Below, one piece after another: positions 46,137-54,534 of a DNA stretch of 64,000 bases (positions are counted from its first letter, which is position 1; each line of letters opens with the position of its first letter). The notes under the pieces are model-generated. The model saw only the letters and a list, made by a program, of their open reading frames with translations, did not search any database and was not told the DNA's origin. Origin of the DNA: Burkholderiales bacterium (lineage in GTDB: Bacteria > Pseudomonadota > Gammaproteobacteria > Burkholderiales > Burkholderiaceae_C); NCBI GenBank assembly GCA_016213205.1, contig JACRAZ010000075.1, positions 62,001 through 126,000 on the forward strand, in the 5' to 3' direction. A program made the translations under genes and the position numbers.

Positions 46137-47347
46137 ACGCCGCGCTGCGCTGGGGCCCACTGCTGCGCCTGTCCTGGCGCGACCTGTGGCACGAGCGCTG
46201 GCTGGCGCTGTGCACCGCCTGCGTGCTGGCCGCCACGCTGGCCCCGTTGTGGACGCTGTGGGGCCTGGAACGCGGCGTCATCGGCGCGCTGATCGAGCGG
46301 CAGGACCGCGATCCGCTGATGCGCCGTATCGAACCAGTCGGCAGTGGCGCGAGCCGCTTCGATGCGGCATGGTTAGACCGCGCCCGCGCTTGGCCTGAAG
46401 TGGCCTTCGTGGTGCCGACCGTGCGCGCCTCGTCAGCACTGGTCCGTGTCGGCAGCGACAACGGGGCAGATCTATTCCCGCTGAGAGAGACCGGCGCGAA
46501 CGACCCGCTGCTCGGCGGTATCGCACCGCCCGCCGGCGAGGCGGTGGTGATGAGCGCGGAGGCCGCCCGCAAGCTGAATGTGGCGGCCGGCGCCACGGTT
46601 CGCATCGCGCTGGAGCGCAGGCGCGAGGGTCGGGACGAGAACGCCGCGGTATCGGTGAAGGTCGCGGCGTTGCTGCCGCTCTCGGTCTCCGATTCGTCTG
46701 AGGCGCTGGCGCCGCCGGCGCTGCTGGAGCGCATTGAACGCTGGCGCGAAGGCTTCACGGTGGAAGGCCTCGGCTCGGACGGCAACGGGCCGCCGCCCGC
46801 CCGAACCGTCTACCCGCTGTTCCGCATGCACGCGACGTCGATCCGCGAGGTCTCGGCGCTCGTTCAGCGCCTTGAGTCGGAAGGCATCTCAACACGCACC
46901 GCCGAACGCGAGATCGAAGCGACGCTCGGCCTGCAGCGCAACCTGCGCACCGTGCTGGGGCTGGTCGGCGCAGTGACGGTGGGGGGCGCGGTCGTCGCGC
47001 TCGCCGCGCTGCAGATCGCGACCGTGCGGCGCAAGCGCCGGGAATTCGCATTGCTGAAACTCACCGGCCACGGCCGCGGCTGGCTGGTCGCGATGCCCTG
47101 CGTGCAGGCCGCGCTGGTCGCGGTGCTCGGCAGTGCGATGGCCTTCCTGGTCTACCAAGCCGGCGCCGCGGCGATCAACGCGCACTTCGCTTCGCACCTC
47201 GCCACCAGCGAAGCGGCGGTGCGGCTGCAGGGCATCGATGTGGCGGTCGGCACGCTGGCTGCATTGGGCGTGTCCGTGCTGCCGGCGCTCTTCGGGGGCT
47301 GGCGTGCATCCAACGTGGAGGCTGCAGATGAACTGCGAGAACACTGA
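46133..47347 (+). CDS. FtsX-like ABC transporter permease
   Basis: A 404-residue permease from the GTG at 46133 that overlaps the ATPase stop by four bases. One transmembrane helix lies near the N-terminus (LCTACVLAATLAPLWTLW), followed by a large periplasmic domain of about 230 residues, then three helices at the C-terminus (VGAVTVGGAVVALAALQIA, then MPCVQAALVAVLGSAMAFLV and a last one near TLAALGVSVLPALFGG). This 1+3 layout is that of MacB/LolC. No membrane-fusion partner is adjacent, so transport may be replaced by work on a periplasmic partner. Confidence 0.87.
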   Translation: MNAALRWGPLLRLSWRDLWHERWLALCTACVLAATLAPLWTLWGLERGVIGALIERQDRDPLMRRIEPVGSGASRFDAAWLDRARAWPEVAFVVPTVRASSALVRVGSDNGADLFPLRETGANDPLLGGIAPPAGEAVVMSAEAARKLNVAAGATVRIALERRREGRDENAAVSVKVAALLPLSVSDSSEALAPPALLERIERWREGFTVEGLGSDGNGPPPARTVYPLFRMHATSIREVSALVQRLESEGISTRTAEREIEATLGLQRNLRTVLGLVGAVTVGGAVVALAALQIATVRRKRREFALLKLTGHGRGWLVAMPCVQAALVAVLGSAMAFLVYQAGAAAINAHFASHLATSEAAVRLQGIDVAVGTLAALGVSVLPALFGGWRASNVEAADELREH

Positions 47348-48923
47348 ACACTCTTCCGGCCGGCCGGGCGCCCACCGCAGGATGCTGCTGTGCGCGATCA
47401 CGCTGTTGGCATCGGGCGCGGCGCGGGCCCAGGCGCCCTGGCCCGCTGCGCTGTACAACCCCGCGCCGCAGGCCGACGATGTCGTGCTGCCGATGCCCTG
47501 CGGCGGATCGATGGTCTTCCGACGTGTCGCGGTGACCAGCGCCGACGCGCTGGACGATCGCCGTGCTCAGCTGGGAAACCCCGACGCGCGCTTCAGCTAC
47601 GTCGAGAACGTGCGCACCGACTACATCGGCGGCGGCTTCACCGACCCGAAGGCCAAGGCGCAGCGCTACTACCTGATCGGCAAGTACGAGGTAACCCAGC
47701 TGCAGTTCGACGCACTCGGCAGCCCCTGCCCGACACCGGGCGACACCGCGCGCCTGCCGAAGACCTCGGTGACCTGGAACGAAGCCGTGGCCTTCGCCGG
47801 CCGCTACGGCGAGTGGCTGGTTAAGAACGCGGCGGCCAAGATGCCGACCGAAGGCGGCGGCATGGGTTTCATGCGGCTGCCGACCGAAGCCGAATGGGAG
47901 TTCGCGGCCCGCGGCGGCATGGCCCTGGCCCCCGAACAGTTCGAACAGGCGACCTTCCCGATGCCCGAAGGTCCCGCTCGTTATGCGTGGTATGCGGGCA
48001 CGGAGTCGTCCAACAACGAATTGAACGGCATCGGCCAGCTGAAACCCAATCCTCTGGGCCTGCACGACATGCTGGGCAATGCCGGCGAATTCGTGCTCGA
48101 CCCGTTCCGGCTCAACAAGTATTCGCGCATGCACGGCCAGGCCGGCGGCTACACGATCAAGGGCGGCGACTACCGTACGCAGCTGGCCGACCTGCGCAGC
48201 GCCTACCGCATCGAGTACGTGCCGGTCGACAAGAGCAGCGAGCGACGCGACCGTGCCACCGGCCTGCGCGTGGCCATCGTCGCGGCGTCGCTGCCTTCGC
48301 CGCAGGTGCTGGCGGCCGTCAAGGGCCTGCACGAGAAGCTCGCGCAGAGCGCACCGGCCGGTGGTGCCGCGTCCGCGGCCGGCAACGCGGCTTCGGCGCA
48401 AGCGCTGTCCGATCCGGTCAAAGAAGTGGAGGCCCTCGCGAAGCTGGTCACCGAGCCGGCGCTGAAGAACCGCATCGAGGGCGTCGGCGCCGTGATCAAG
48501 GCGAACATACAGGCACGCAACGAGCAGCGCGACCGCGCGGCGAAGAACCAGATCCAGGTCGGCACCTACGTCGCCCGCAAGATCGTGCAGGATCAAGCGA
48601 CGATCGACCCGCTGCGCGGCATGGTCGCTAGCGTGTCAAATCCGGACCTGAAGAAGAACGTCGAGGCGCGCCTGCAGGAGGCGCAGCGCAGTCTCGACGA
48701 CAGTGCGGGCTATCTGATTGACACCATCAAGCAGATGGGTTTAGATGTCCCCGGCCCGGTGGCGACCGCCCAGGGTGAAATCCTCAAGCGCGAGTTCGAG
48801 GCCCGGGGTCGCCAGGGCTACGGCGGCATTATCGACGTGGTGGTCCGGTACGGGCAGGAAGCCCGCCGGGGCGTCGTGATCGACAAGGCCAAGCTCATTG
48901 CCGAGCTGGCCAAACAAAAGTGA
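47328..48923 (+). CDS. exported FGE/sulfatase-modifying-factor domain protein
   Basis: A 531-residue protein with a signal peptide (MLLCAITLLASGAARAQA) and an FGE/SUMF1-type domain at about 50-330. It shows YYLIGKYEVTQLQFDAL, the TSVTWNEAVAFAGRYGEWL step, FMRLPTEAEWEFAARGG and NPLGLHDMLGNAGEFVLD. Where catalytic FGEs have cysteines, this protein reads KGGDYRTQLADLRSAYR, so formylglycine formation is unlikely. A helical C-terminal half (about 350-531) follows. ATG 47328 lies within the permease end (20-base overlap) behind GGAGG. Confidence 0.85.
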   Translation: MNCENTEHSSGRPGAHRRMLLCAITLLASGAARAQAPWPAALYNPAPQADDVVLPMPCGGSMVFRRVAVTSADALDDRRAQLGNPDARFSYVENVRTDYIGGGFTDPKAKAQRYYLIGKYEVTQLQFDALGSPCPTPGDTARLPKTSVTWNEAVAFAGRYGEWLVKNAAAKMPTEGGGMGFMRLPTEAEWEFAARGGMALAPEQFEQATFPMPEGPARYAWYAGTESSNNELNGIGQLKPNPLGLHDMLGNAGEFVLDPFRLNKYSRMHGQAGGYTIKGGDYRTQLADLRSAYRIEYVPVDKSSERRDRATGLRVAIVAASLPSPQVLAAVKGLHEKLAQSAPAGGAASAAGNAASAQALSDPVKEVEALAKLVTEPALKNRIEGVGAVIKANIQARNEQRDRAAKNQIQVGTYVARKIVQDQATIDPLRGMVASVSNPDLKKNVEARLQEAQRSLDDSAGYLIDTIKQMGLDVPGPVATAQGEILKREFEARGRQGYGGIIDVVVRYGQEARRGVVIDKAKLIAELAKQK

Positions 48924-49850
48924 ATGCGCCTGACGGCGGGAGGATGTGTGTCCGATTTCGAAACGCGTGAACGCAGGTCCCGTGGCCTCCTTGCCATCAG
49001 GGCCGCCTGGCCGCTGGTGGCGCTGCTGGTGCTCGGCTGTGCACAGAAAGGGGTGCCATCGCCCTCCCCATCGCCCGGTCGCAGCGCGCCGGCCTCCCCG
49101 TCGCCCGCCCCCGCCCCATTGCCCACCTCCCCATCGCGTCCGGCGCCGTCCGGCACCAGCAGCGGCACCGGCGACGGCCAACTGCCCTACACGCTGGCGC
49201 CACGCCAGACCGAGGCCCAGCGCAGCGCTGCTGAAAGGCAGCTGCAGGAGGACACGAAGAACTTTCGAAACGTCGTCTTCGGTGGCTTCCTCGCGACTGC
49301 GCTGGAAAAGGGTCCGCTGCTGCTGGCCAAGTGCTGGGCGGCGTTCCCGCGCGACAAGCAGTCGCGCGAGCGCTGCATGGGCGCAGCGGTGGTAGTGGTC
49401 ACGATCGAAGGCGTCAGTAAAGGATACGCGCAGGCCGTGGCCCAGAAGGCCGGCAACGACCGACTTCGCGCGATGCAGCAGGTCACCCGCGACATGGAAG
49501 CCGACAACGCGCGCATCCAGCAGATCATCGACGCATCGGATGCGGTGGTCGCCGAGGCACAGGGAAGGCTGCGCAAGCTGCAGGACGACGTGCGGCAGAA
49601 GCGAGTCGCCGCCGAGCAGGCCCGCGCCGAGGCGAAGCGCGATCAGGAGAACCTCGACACGATGCAGACGGCGCTGAAGGATGCCCGCGCGACCCGCGAC
49701 GAATACCAGAAGGCATCGGCCAATTTCCGCGGCACGCCGCCGGAGCGCAGCAAGCTCGATGCGCAGATCGCTGCGATGACGAAAAAGGTCGCAGAACTCG
49801 AAGCGAACGTCAAAAAGCTGAGCGCCGCGCTGGTACCGTTCACGGCCTGA
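48924..49850 (+). CDS. lipoprotein with C-terminal coiled coil
   Basis: A 308-residue protein. A lipobox (LVLGCAQ, Cys near residue 39) follows a hydrophobic stretch, then a Ser/Pro-rich linker (44-85). Residues 165-308 are a strongly charged coiled coil (AEAQGRLRKLQDDVRQKRVA, then KRDQENLDTMQTALKDA). ATG 48924 directly follows the FGE stop; GTG 48948 would shorten the leader and sits closer to GGCGGGAGG. Function unknown. Confidence 0.72.
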   Translation: MRLTAGGCVSDFETRERRSRGLLAIRAAWPLVALLVLGCAQKGVPSPSPSPGRSAPASPSPAPAPLPTSPSRPAPSGTSSGTGDGQLPYTLAPRQTEAQRSAAERQLQEDTKNFRNVVFGGFLATALEKGPLLLAKCWAAFPRDKQSRERCMGAAVVVVTIEGVSKGYAQAVAQKAGNDRLRAMQQVTRDMEADNARIQQIIDASDAVVAEAQGRLRKLQDDVRQKRVAAEQARAEAKRDQENLDTMQTALKDARATRDEYQKASANFRGTPPERSKLDAQIAAMTKKVAELEANVKKLSAALVPFTA

Positions 49851-49869
49851 GTGCGAATCGGGAATCGAC

Positions 49870-50367
49870 ATGAAGACATTGATTGCCTTGACCATCCTCG
49901 CCACGTCGCTCGCCGGCTGCGGCACCGTCGACGCCTACCGACGCGCCGGCGAAGACACCCGGCGCGGCGGCAATATCGACCAGGGCATGGCGGCAGAGCA
50001 GAAGAAGCAGCAGGAAGCCGCCGCGCAGAAGCAGACGCTGGAAGACAAGAAAATTTCGGCCGAGCGGGACGCCAAAAAGATGCAGCAGCAGGTGGCCGCT
50101 GCGCAGGACCAAACCAAGGCGATGGATGGCGAGTTGGCGAGAGCACTGTCGGACCGAAAGCTCACCCAGGCCAAGCACGATGAGCTCAAGGCCCAGCAGG
50201 CCAGCCTCAAGGCCGAACTGGCTTCGCTCCAGCTGAAGAACGCCGCGGACCAGCGCAAGCCGCTCGATCCCAAGGTGGAGGCGGACAAGGCCAGGCACCT
50301 TGCCGAGCTGGAGGCGAAGCAGAAGAAGTTGGAGGCGGAGTTAGCCCAGGCGTTGAAGACAAAGTAG
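49870..50367 (+). CDS. small coiled-coil lipoprotein
   Basis: A 165-residue protein with a textbook lipoprotein signal (ILATSLAGCGT, Cys near residue 17). The mature part is almost wholly coiled coil, rich in Lys, Gln, Glu and Ala. It lies 19 bases after the previous lipoprotein, and the two may pair through their coils. No family assignment. Confidence 0.75.
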   Translation: MKTLIALTILATSLAGCGTVDAYRRAGEDTRRGGNIDQGMAAEQKKQQEAAAQKQTLEDKKISAERDAKKMQQQVAAAQDQTKAMDGELARALSDRKLTQAKHDELKAQQASLKAELASLQLKNAADQRKPLDPKVEADKARHLAELEAKQKKLEAELAQALKTK

Positions 50368-50385
50368 GCACACTTGGACTATTAA

Positions 50386-51156
50386 ATGAGAGTGCTCCGC
50401 TGCCTGTTAACGTCGCTTGCACTGATCGCTTTGTTGCACCCAGCGTGGTCATGGGCGCAGAACCAGAATAGCGTTGGCATCGGTGCGACCAAGATGCAGT
50501 TCTATAACTGCCGATCGGTATCGACCGGCGACATTGGGGGTGTCGCATCGATTGCTGTGTTCCCGGAAGTCCTCAACAAGAACACGTTCGGGGTGTCCAG
50601 CCAAACCGACCCGCTCAACGAGTTCAAACTCAGCTGCGCGGTCGAGCTGAGGAAATTTCGCTGCAGCAAGGAAATGATCGCAGCGCTGGGCGAGGTGTAT
50701 AGCAATATCGCCCAAAACCAGGTGGGAGCGGGTGCCTTGCCCAATCTACCAGCGTCCTCGTCGATAAGGGACCCCGTGGTCGCTGGCACGGTGGCAGGTG
50801 GTGTAATCGGTCTCTACAAAGGTGCCCAGGTCGGTCACCCGATACTCGGCGCTCTGGGCGGTGCTTACGTGGGCAACAAGGCCGGTAAGTTCATTGGTGA
50901 AGCGGCCGGCACCTGGGCACCGGCGGGATCTTGCGCCTACCGTCAGATTCAGTTGGCACGCATGGCCGGTAAGCTGCAGACGCCACAGTCCGCGTTGCTT
51001 GTGCCGTTGCCGATCGACGCAGCGTCTGCCGTCTCAGTTCTTACCGAAAACGTTGCCGCCGGCCACCTCACTCAGCAGGAAGCCGAAGAGCTGCAGAAGG
51101 AAGTCCTGCTGCTGACAAGTCGGTTGAGTCAGATCCTGGTCGTCATCAACAGTTGA
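50386..51156 (+). CDS. exported protein with glycine-zipper segment
   Basis: A 256-residue protein with a signal peptide (LLTSLALIALLHPAWSWAQ). A glycine-zipper region near 125-165 (VAGTVAGGVIGLYKGAQVGH, then ALGGAYVGNKAGKF) resembles membrane-inserting segments of outer-membrane proteins. Four cysteines flank it. Unknown function; 18 bases downstream of the small lipoprotein. Confidence 0.72.
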   Translation: MRVLRCLLTSLALIALLHPAWSWAQNQNSVGIGATKMQFYNCRSVSTGDIGGVASIAVFPEVLNKNTFGVSSQTDPLNEFKLSCAVELRKFRCSKEMIAALGEVYSNIAQNQVGAGALPNLPASSSIRDPVVAGTVAGGVIGLYKGAQVGHPILGALGGAYVGNKAGKFIGEAAGTWAPAGSCAYRQIQLARMAGKLQTPQSALLVPLPIDAASAVSVLTENVAAGHLTQQEAEELQKEVLLLTSRLSQILVVINS

Positions 51157-51190
51157 ACCGCGCTGTCCAGTGTCCTGCCGTCGAATCGTC

Positions 51191-52588
51191 ATGACGGTCT
51201 GCGCCCCACAACTGCAACCCATGCCCATCGGCTTTTTCGCGGCCCTGTTGTTTGGCATCAGTGCTGCGGCCTGGGCCCAGCAGCTCGATACCTCCGTCCC
51301 CACCGGCCCGCTGATCGACTGCAGCCTGTGGCGCTACGGTCCGGCGCTCGACGACGCAATTGCTAAGACCTTGAAAGAGATGGGCGCCGCGCTCGACACG
51401 GATGCCGAATTCAAGTCCGCCGCGGCGAGCGGACAGCGCATCGAAGTGACGCAGCTGATGTATCGCCGGCAGTTGCTGGAGGGCGTGCCTGGCTGCACGA
51501 AACCAGTGGTGAAGGGCTTCGTCGAAGGGCAGATGGTGACGGTAGAGCTGTCGGCAGTACAGGGCACGGTCTGCGGTGCGCTGACGGTCAGCCCGACGCT
51601 GCGCCTGGCCGGCTATCTTGTGAACCCGCACCACAACCCGAGCGGTCAGCCTGTCTGCGGCGGGCCGCGCAATCCGATTCCGAACATCCTGACGCTCGGC
51701 CGGCTGACGATGGCTGGGCGGATGATCCCGGGCGAGAACGTGGTGTCGGTGACAGCTCGCGGACCATTCCAGCCGCTTGCCGGCTCGGTGGCTGGCGGCA
51801 CGTTCAACGGCACCTGCCCCACTCTCGATGGTCCCCGCGATGCGACGGTCGAGGACCTCATCCGTCAACGCAAACAGGTCACCACCGACTATCCGCGCCA
51901 ATGGTCGCCACCCACCTGCCGCGACTGGTTGGCCGGCCCCAACGCCAGCAGCATGGGCGTGTGCACCACAGCTCAATGGAATCGCTATCACCAGCGGCTC
52001 TATGACGAGTTCGAACTCATCATCGCCAAGGCCGAAGCCAGCAAGGATCCGCTGCGCGTCTACTCGGCCGCGTACTGGCTTATCGAACAGTCCGATCCGG
52101 CCAAGTACACCATCCTGCGGCATGACTATGAGGGGCTGGAATGCGACCTGATTCGCAACCGCATCGTCGTGTCGTACGGCTTGTGCGTCTGGGACGGGGC
52201 GAAGTCGGCCCTGGCGGTCGCGGTACGGTCCGGACAAGCTCCGCGCAACGGCACAGAGGTTCGCAAGCTGCTGCTGAACTCGCTCGACAAGTCCGTGCCG
52301 GGCTGCATCAGGCAGATTCCTGCCGGCTACAAGGATGCCAACGACCTATTGAACCGGGTGATGCGTCCAGTGCCGTACCCGGAAGTGCGTCAGCAGATCC
52401 TCGAACGGATCGGCGGCCGCGTGAAGCTGGCAATGGACCGCAGCGGTTACGGCAGCTGCCCCTACTACGGCGAAGCGGTCTACCGGCTCGACGAGCGGAT
52501 CTGGGAAGGCCAGATGTCCCAGCCACCCCCTGTGCCTGACTGGGAACACGACTTCTGGTCGAGCGCCATGAAGTGCCCGTTCTTCTGA
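51191..52588 (+). CDS. exported protein of unknown function
   Basis: A 465-residue protein with a hydrophobic leader (MPIGFFAALLFGISAAAWAQ) that starts at residue 11 from ATG 51191; GTG 51170 and ATG 51221 are alternatives. The mature protein is cysteine-rich (LIDCSLW, GVPGCTKP, TCRDW, LECDLI, SVPGCIRQ, GSCPYYG), suggesting several disulfides in the periplasm or outside. The segment VPGCxxP/Q appears twice (near 100 and 370), a hint of internal duplication. I recognise no domain. Last gene of the plus-strand run begun at 33075. Confidence 0.7.
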   Translation: MTVCAPQLQPMPIGFFAALLFGISAAAWAQQLDTSVPTGPLIDCSLWRYGPALDDAIAKTLKEMGAALDTDAEFKSAAASGQRIEVTQLMYRRQLLEGVPGCTKPVVKGFVEGQMVTVELSAVQGTVCGALTVSPTLRLAGYLVNPHHNPSGQPVCGGPRNPIPNILTLGRLTMAGRMIPGENVVSVTARGPFQPLAGSVAGGTFNGTCPTLDGPRDATVEDLIRQRKQVTTDYPRQWSPPTCRDWLAGPNASSMGVCTTAQWNRYHQRLYDEFELIIAKAEASKDPLRVYSAAYWLIEQSDPAKYTILRHDYEGLECDLIRNRIVVSYGLCVWDGAKSALAVAVRSGQAPRNGTEVRKLLLNSLDKSVPGCIRQIPAGYKDANDLLNRVMRPVPYPEVRQQILERIGGRVKLAMDRSGYGSCPYYGEAVYRLDERIWEGQMSQPPPVPDWEHDFWSSAMKCPFF

Positions 52589-52637
52589 TCGACCGTTCGT
52601 CCTCCGGTCTGACAAACCGTCGGCCACAGCCGCGCTC

Positions 52638-54413
52638 TCACGGGTTCTTGCAATTCGCCGGCGCCATCGCGTTCGCCGCCGCGGCCTTCATCATCTCGTC
52701 CACATCGCCGGCGCTGCGCGCGGTGAAGACCGTGCCCTTAGTCGCTGCGGCCACGCAGTTGCCGGCGCCGGTGCCGGTGATGTCCAGCACGTTGATGCGC
52801 AGGTGCGGCTTCGAACGCGCAAGTGCCTGCGCCACCGCACACGGGTCGCCATTGCAGCTTTCGCGGCCGTCCGAGATGATCAGCATCAGCGCTTCGCGGT
52901 TGACGCCGTCGACCATCTGGCCCGCCTTGGCGATGCCGTCCGCGAGCGGCGTGCCGCCGGTCGGCTCCACCGCCTTCAGCTGAGAGATCAGCATGCCGCG
53001 CTGCCCCGGCGAGTAATAACCGCGCGTCTCGGCGGCCGGGCAAGTCGCCGCAACGACGAGGCCGATGTTGGCGTCCGACGGCGCCCGTTGCGCCACTGCC
53101 AGCGCCGCCCGCTTCGCGGCGGTGATGCGCAGCGGCTCGGTGCGATACGGCGCATGGCGCGCGCGCAACGCCTCCTGCATGATCGGCGGCAGGCGGAAGC
53201 GCTCGGCGTTCATCACCATGTCGATCTCTTGCTCGGTGACGCCGATGCCGAACTCCATCGAGCGCGACGCGTCGAACACCATCACGAGTTCCGGCGCCAG
53301 TTCCTTCGGCCGGCTGCCCGGGCACAGGTTCTTGGCCTCGCTGATCAGCTTCTCCTTGCAGTTCTCCTGCATGGCCTGCAGCGCGCGGGCCCTCAGAGCA
53401 TTGGCGCGCGGCTCACTGCGCTTCAGCAGCGGTTCGTCCTTCAACATCTTCTGCAGCGCGTTGCAGTCCTTCTTCGCGGCATCGATGCGCTTGCCCAGTT
53501 CGTCCAGCGGATCCGCCGGCGGCGGCGCCGAGGGTGCGGAGGGCGGTGGCTCGGGGGCGGAGGGCGGCGCAGGCGGCGGCACGGCCGACGCCGGCAACGA
53601 GGCCGGTGCCGACGCGGCGCCCGGCGGCTCAGGCACGCACATGAACTGCTGCGCCGACTTGCGCTTGGCGATCTCGGCCTCGAGCACGCGGTTGCGCTCT
53701 TCGCTCTCGGCGATCTGGGTGGACTGGTCCTCCGCCGGCGCGCAGCGCGATAGCAGCCAGGCCGCGAGCAGCAGAAGCGGGACTAGCAGCAGCCACCACA
53801 GCCAGCGGCGGCGCAGCGGCTTCGAATCTGGGGGCTCGCCCGCGACGGGCGGACCACCATCGCCGCCCGCAGCCGGCAGCATCGCAGGCAGGCCGGCGAC
53901 CTCAGCCGCCGTTACAGCAGCCATCGCCGCCGTCGCCGTACCCGCCGCAGGCGCAGCCGCGGCCACGCCCTGCGACGGCTCCGCCGTCGTGCTGTGCCCC
54001 CACATCATCATCACCGGCCGGCCGCCGACGCTGTACAGCCAGTCCCCGGCCGGTACCCGCGCTGCACCTTCGAGCATGCGGCCGACTAGCGCCGACGCGC
54101 CGCCCTCGGCCACCATCTGGGCCGACAGCCCGCGGATGTCGCCCAGCATACGCTCGGCGCGGCGTTGCAGCGCGGCGCGTTCTTCGTTAGGCAGTTGCGA
54201 CGCGGGCACCGGCGTGCCGGGGAGCGGCGTGCTCCACATCAAGTTGCCGTCGGCATCCGGCGTCGGCGTGGCCAGCAGTTCGGCATGGCCACGGCCGAGC
54301 CGGCTGGCGATGATGGATGCGATCTGCGCATGCGCCGCGACCAGAGACTGACCGTTGACGGCGAGCGCGTGGCCGTGCTGCGAAGTGCTCGATCCCAGGC
54401 GTGTGGTTCGCAC
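52638..54413 (-). CDS. single-pass membrane protein with SrfA-like N-terminal domain and C-terminal VWA domain (second copy)
   Basis: A 591-residue paralogue of the protein at 33075-34742 on the opposite strand. The N-terminal shared domain ends VPAGDWLYSVGGRPVMMMWGH near residue 140. RRRWLWWLLLVPLLLLAAWL is the transmembrane helix (about 203-222). A coiled, Pro-rich linker with several cysteines follows. The VWA domain starts with VMVFDASRSM at 377-386 (intact MIDAS) and later GGTPLADGI and IISDGRESC. Compared with the first copy it has an insertion of about 25 residues near 390-415. It is convergent with the main run and divergent from the protease gene. Confidence 0.85.
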   Translation of the reverse strand: MRTTRLGSSTSQHGHALAVNGQSLVAAHAQIASIIASRLGRGHAELLATPTPDADGNLMWSTPLPGTPVPASQLPNEERAALQRRAERMLGDIRGLSAQMVAEGGASALVGRMLEGAARVPAGDWLYSVGGRPVMMMWGHSTTAEPSQGVAAAAPAAGTATAAMAAVTAAEVAGLPAMLPAAGGDGGPPVAGEPPDSKPLRRRWLWWLLLVPLLLLAAWLLSRCAPAEDQSTQIAESEERNRVLEAEIAKRKSAQQFMCVPEPPGAASAPASLPASAVPPPAPPSAPEPPPSAPSAPPPADPLDELGKRIDAAKKDCNALQKMLKDEPLLKRSEPRANALRARALQAMQENCKEKLISEAKNLCPGSRPKELAPELVMVFDASRSMEFGIGVTEQEIDMVMNAERFRLPPIMQEALRARHAPYRTEPLRITAAKRAALAVAQRAPSDANIGLVVAATCPAAETRGYYSPGQRGMLISQLKAVEPTGGTPLADGIAKAGQMVDGVNREALMLIISDGRESCNGDPCAVAQALARSKPHLRINVLDITGTGAGNCVAAATKGTVFTARSAGDVDEMMKAAAANAMAPANCKNP

Positions 54414-54534
54414 GCGTCCCCCTCATGCTTCGTGCTACTGTAGCCGCAACGCGCATGGTGAATTTCGGTAAACTGAAGCGCGACAAACGAGGTGATCGGA
54501 CCGGTGGTTCGGCCTCAGCGAGGGTCCTGAGTCG
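54414..54534. promoter_or_regulatory. divergent promoter region between VWA and protease genes
   Basis: This 121-base gap must hold both start signals. An imperfect palindrome TTCGGTAAACTGAA lies near 54465-54478 and contains TAAACT, a possible -10 for the plus strand. A CTACTGTAG palindrome near 54434 lies towards the VWA gene. No strong -35 on either side. Confidence 0.35.

Noticed and set aside
52591..52609. Terminator after the main srf run
   Set aside because: Only a five-pair GACCG/CGGTC stem with a nine-base loop and no T-run; too weak to call.
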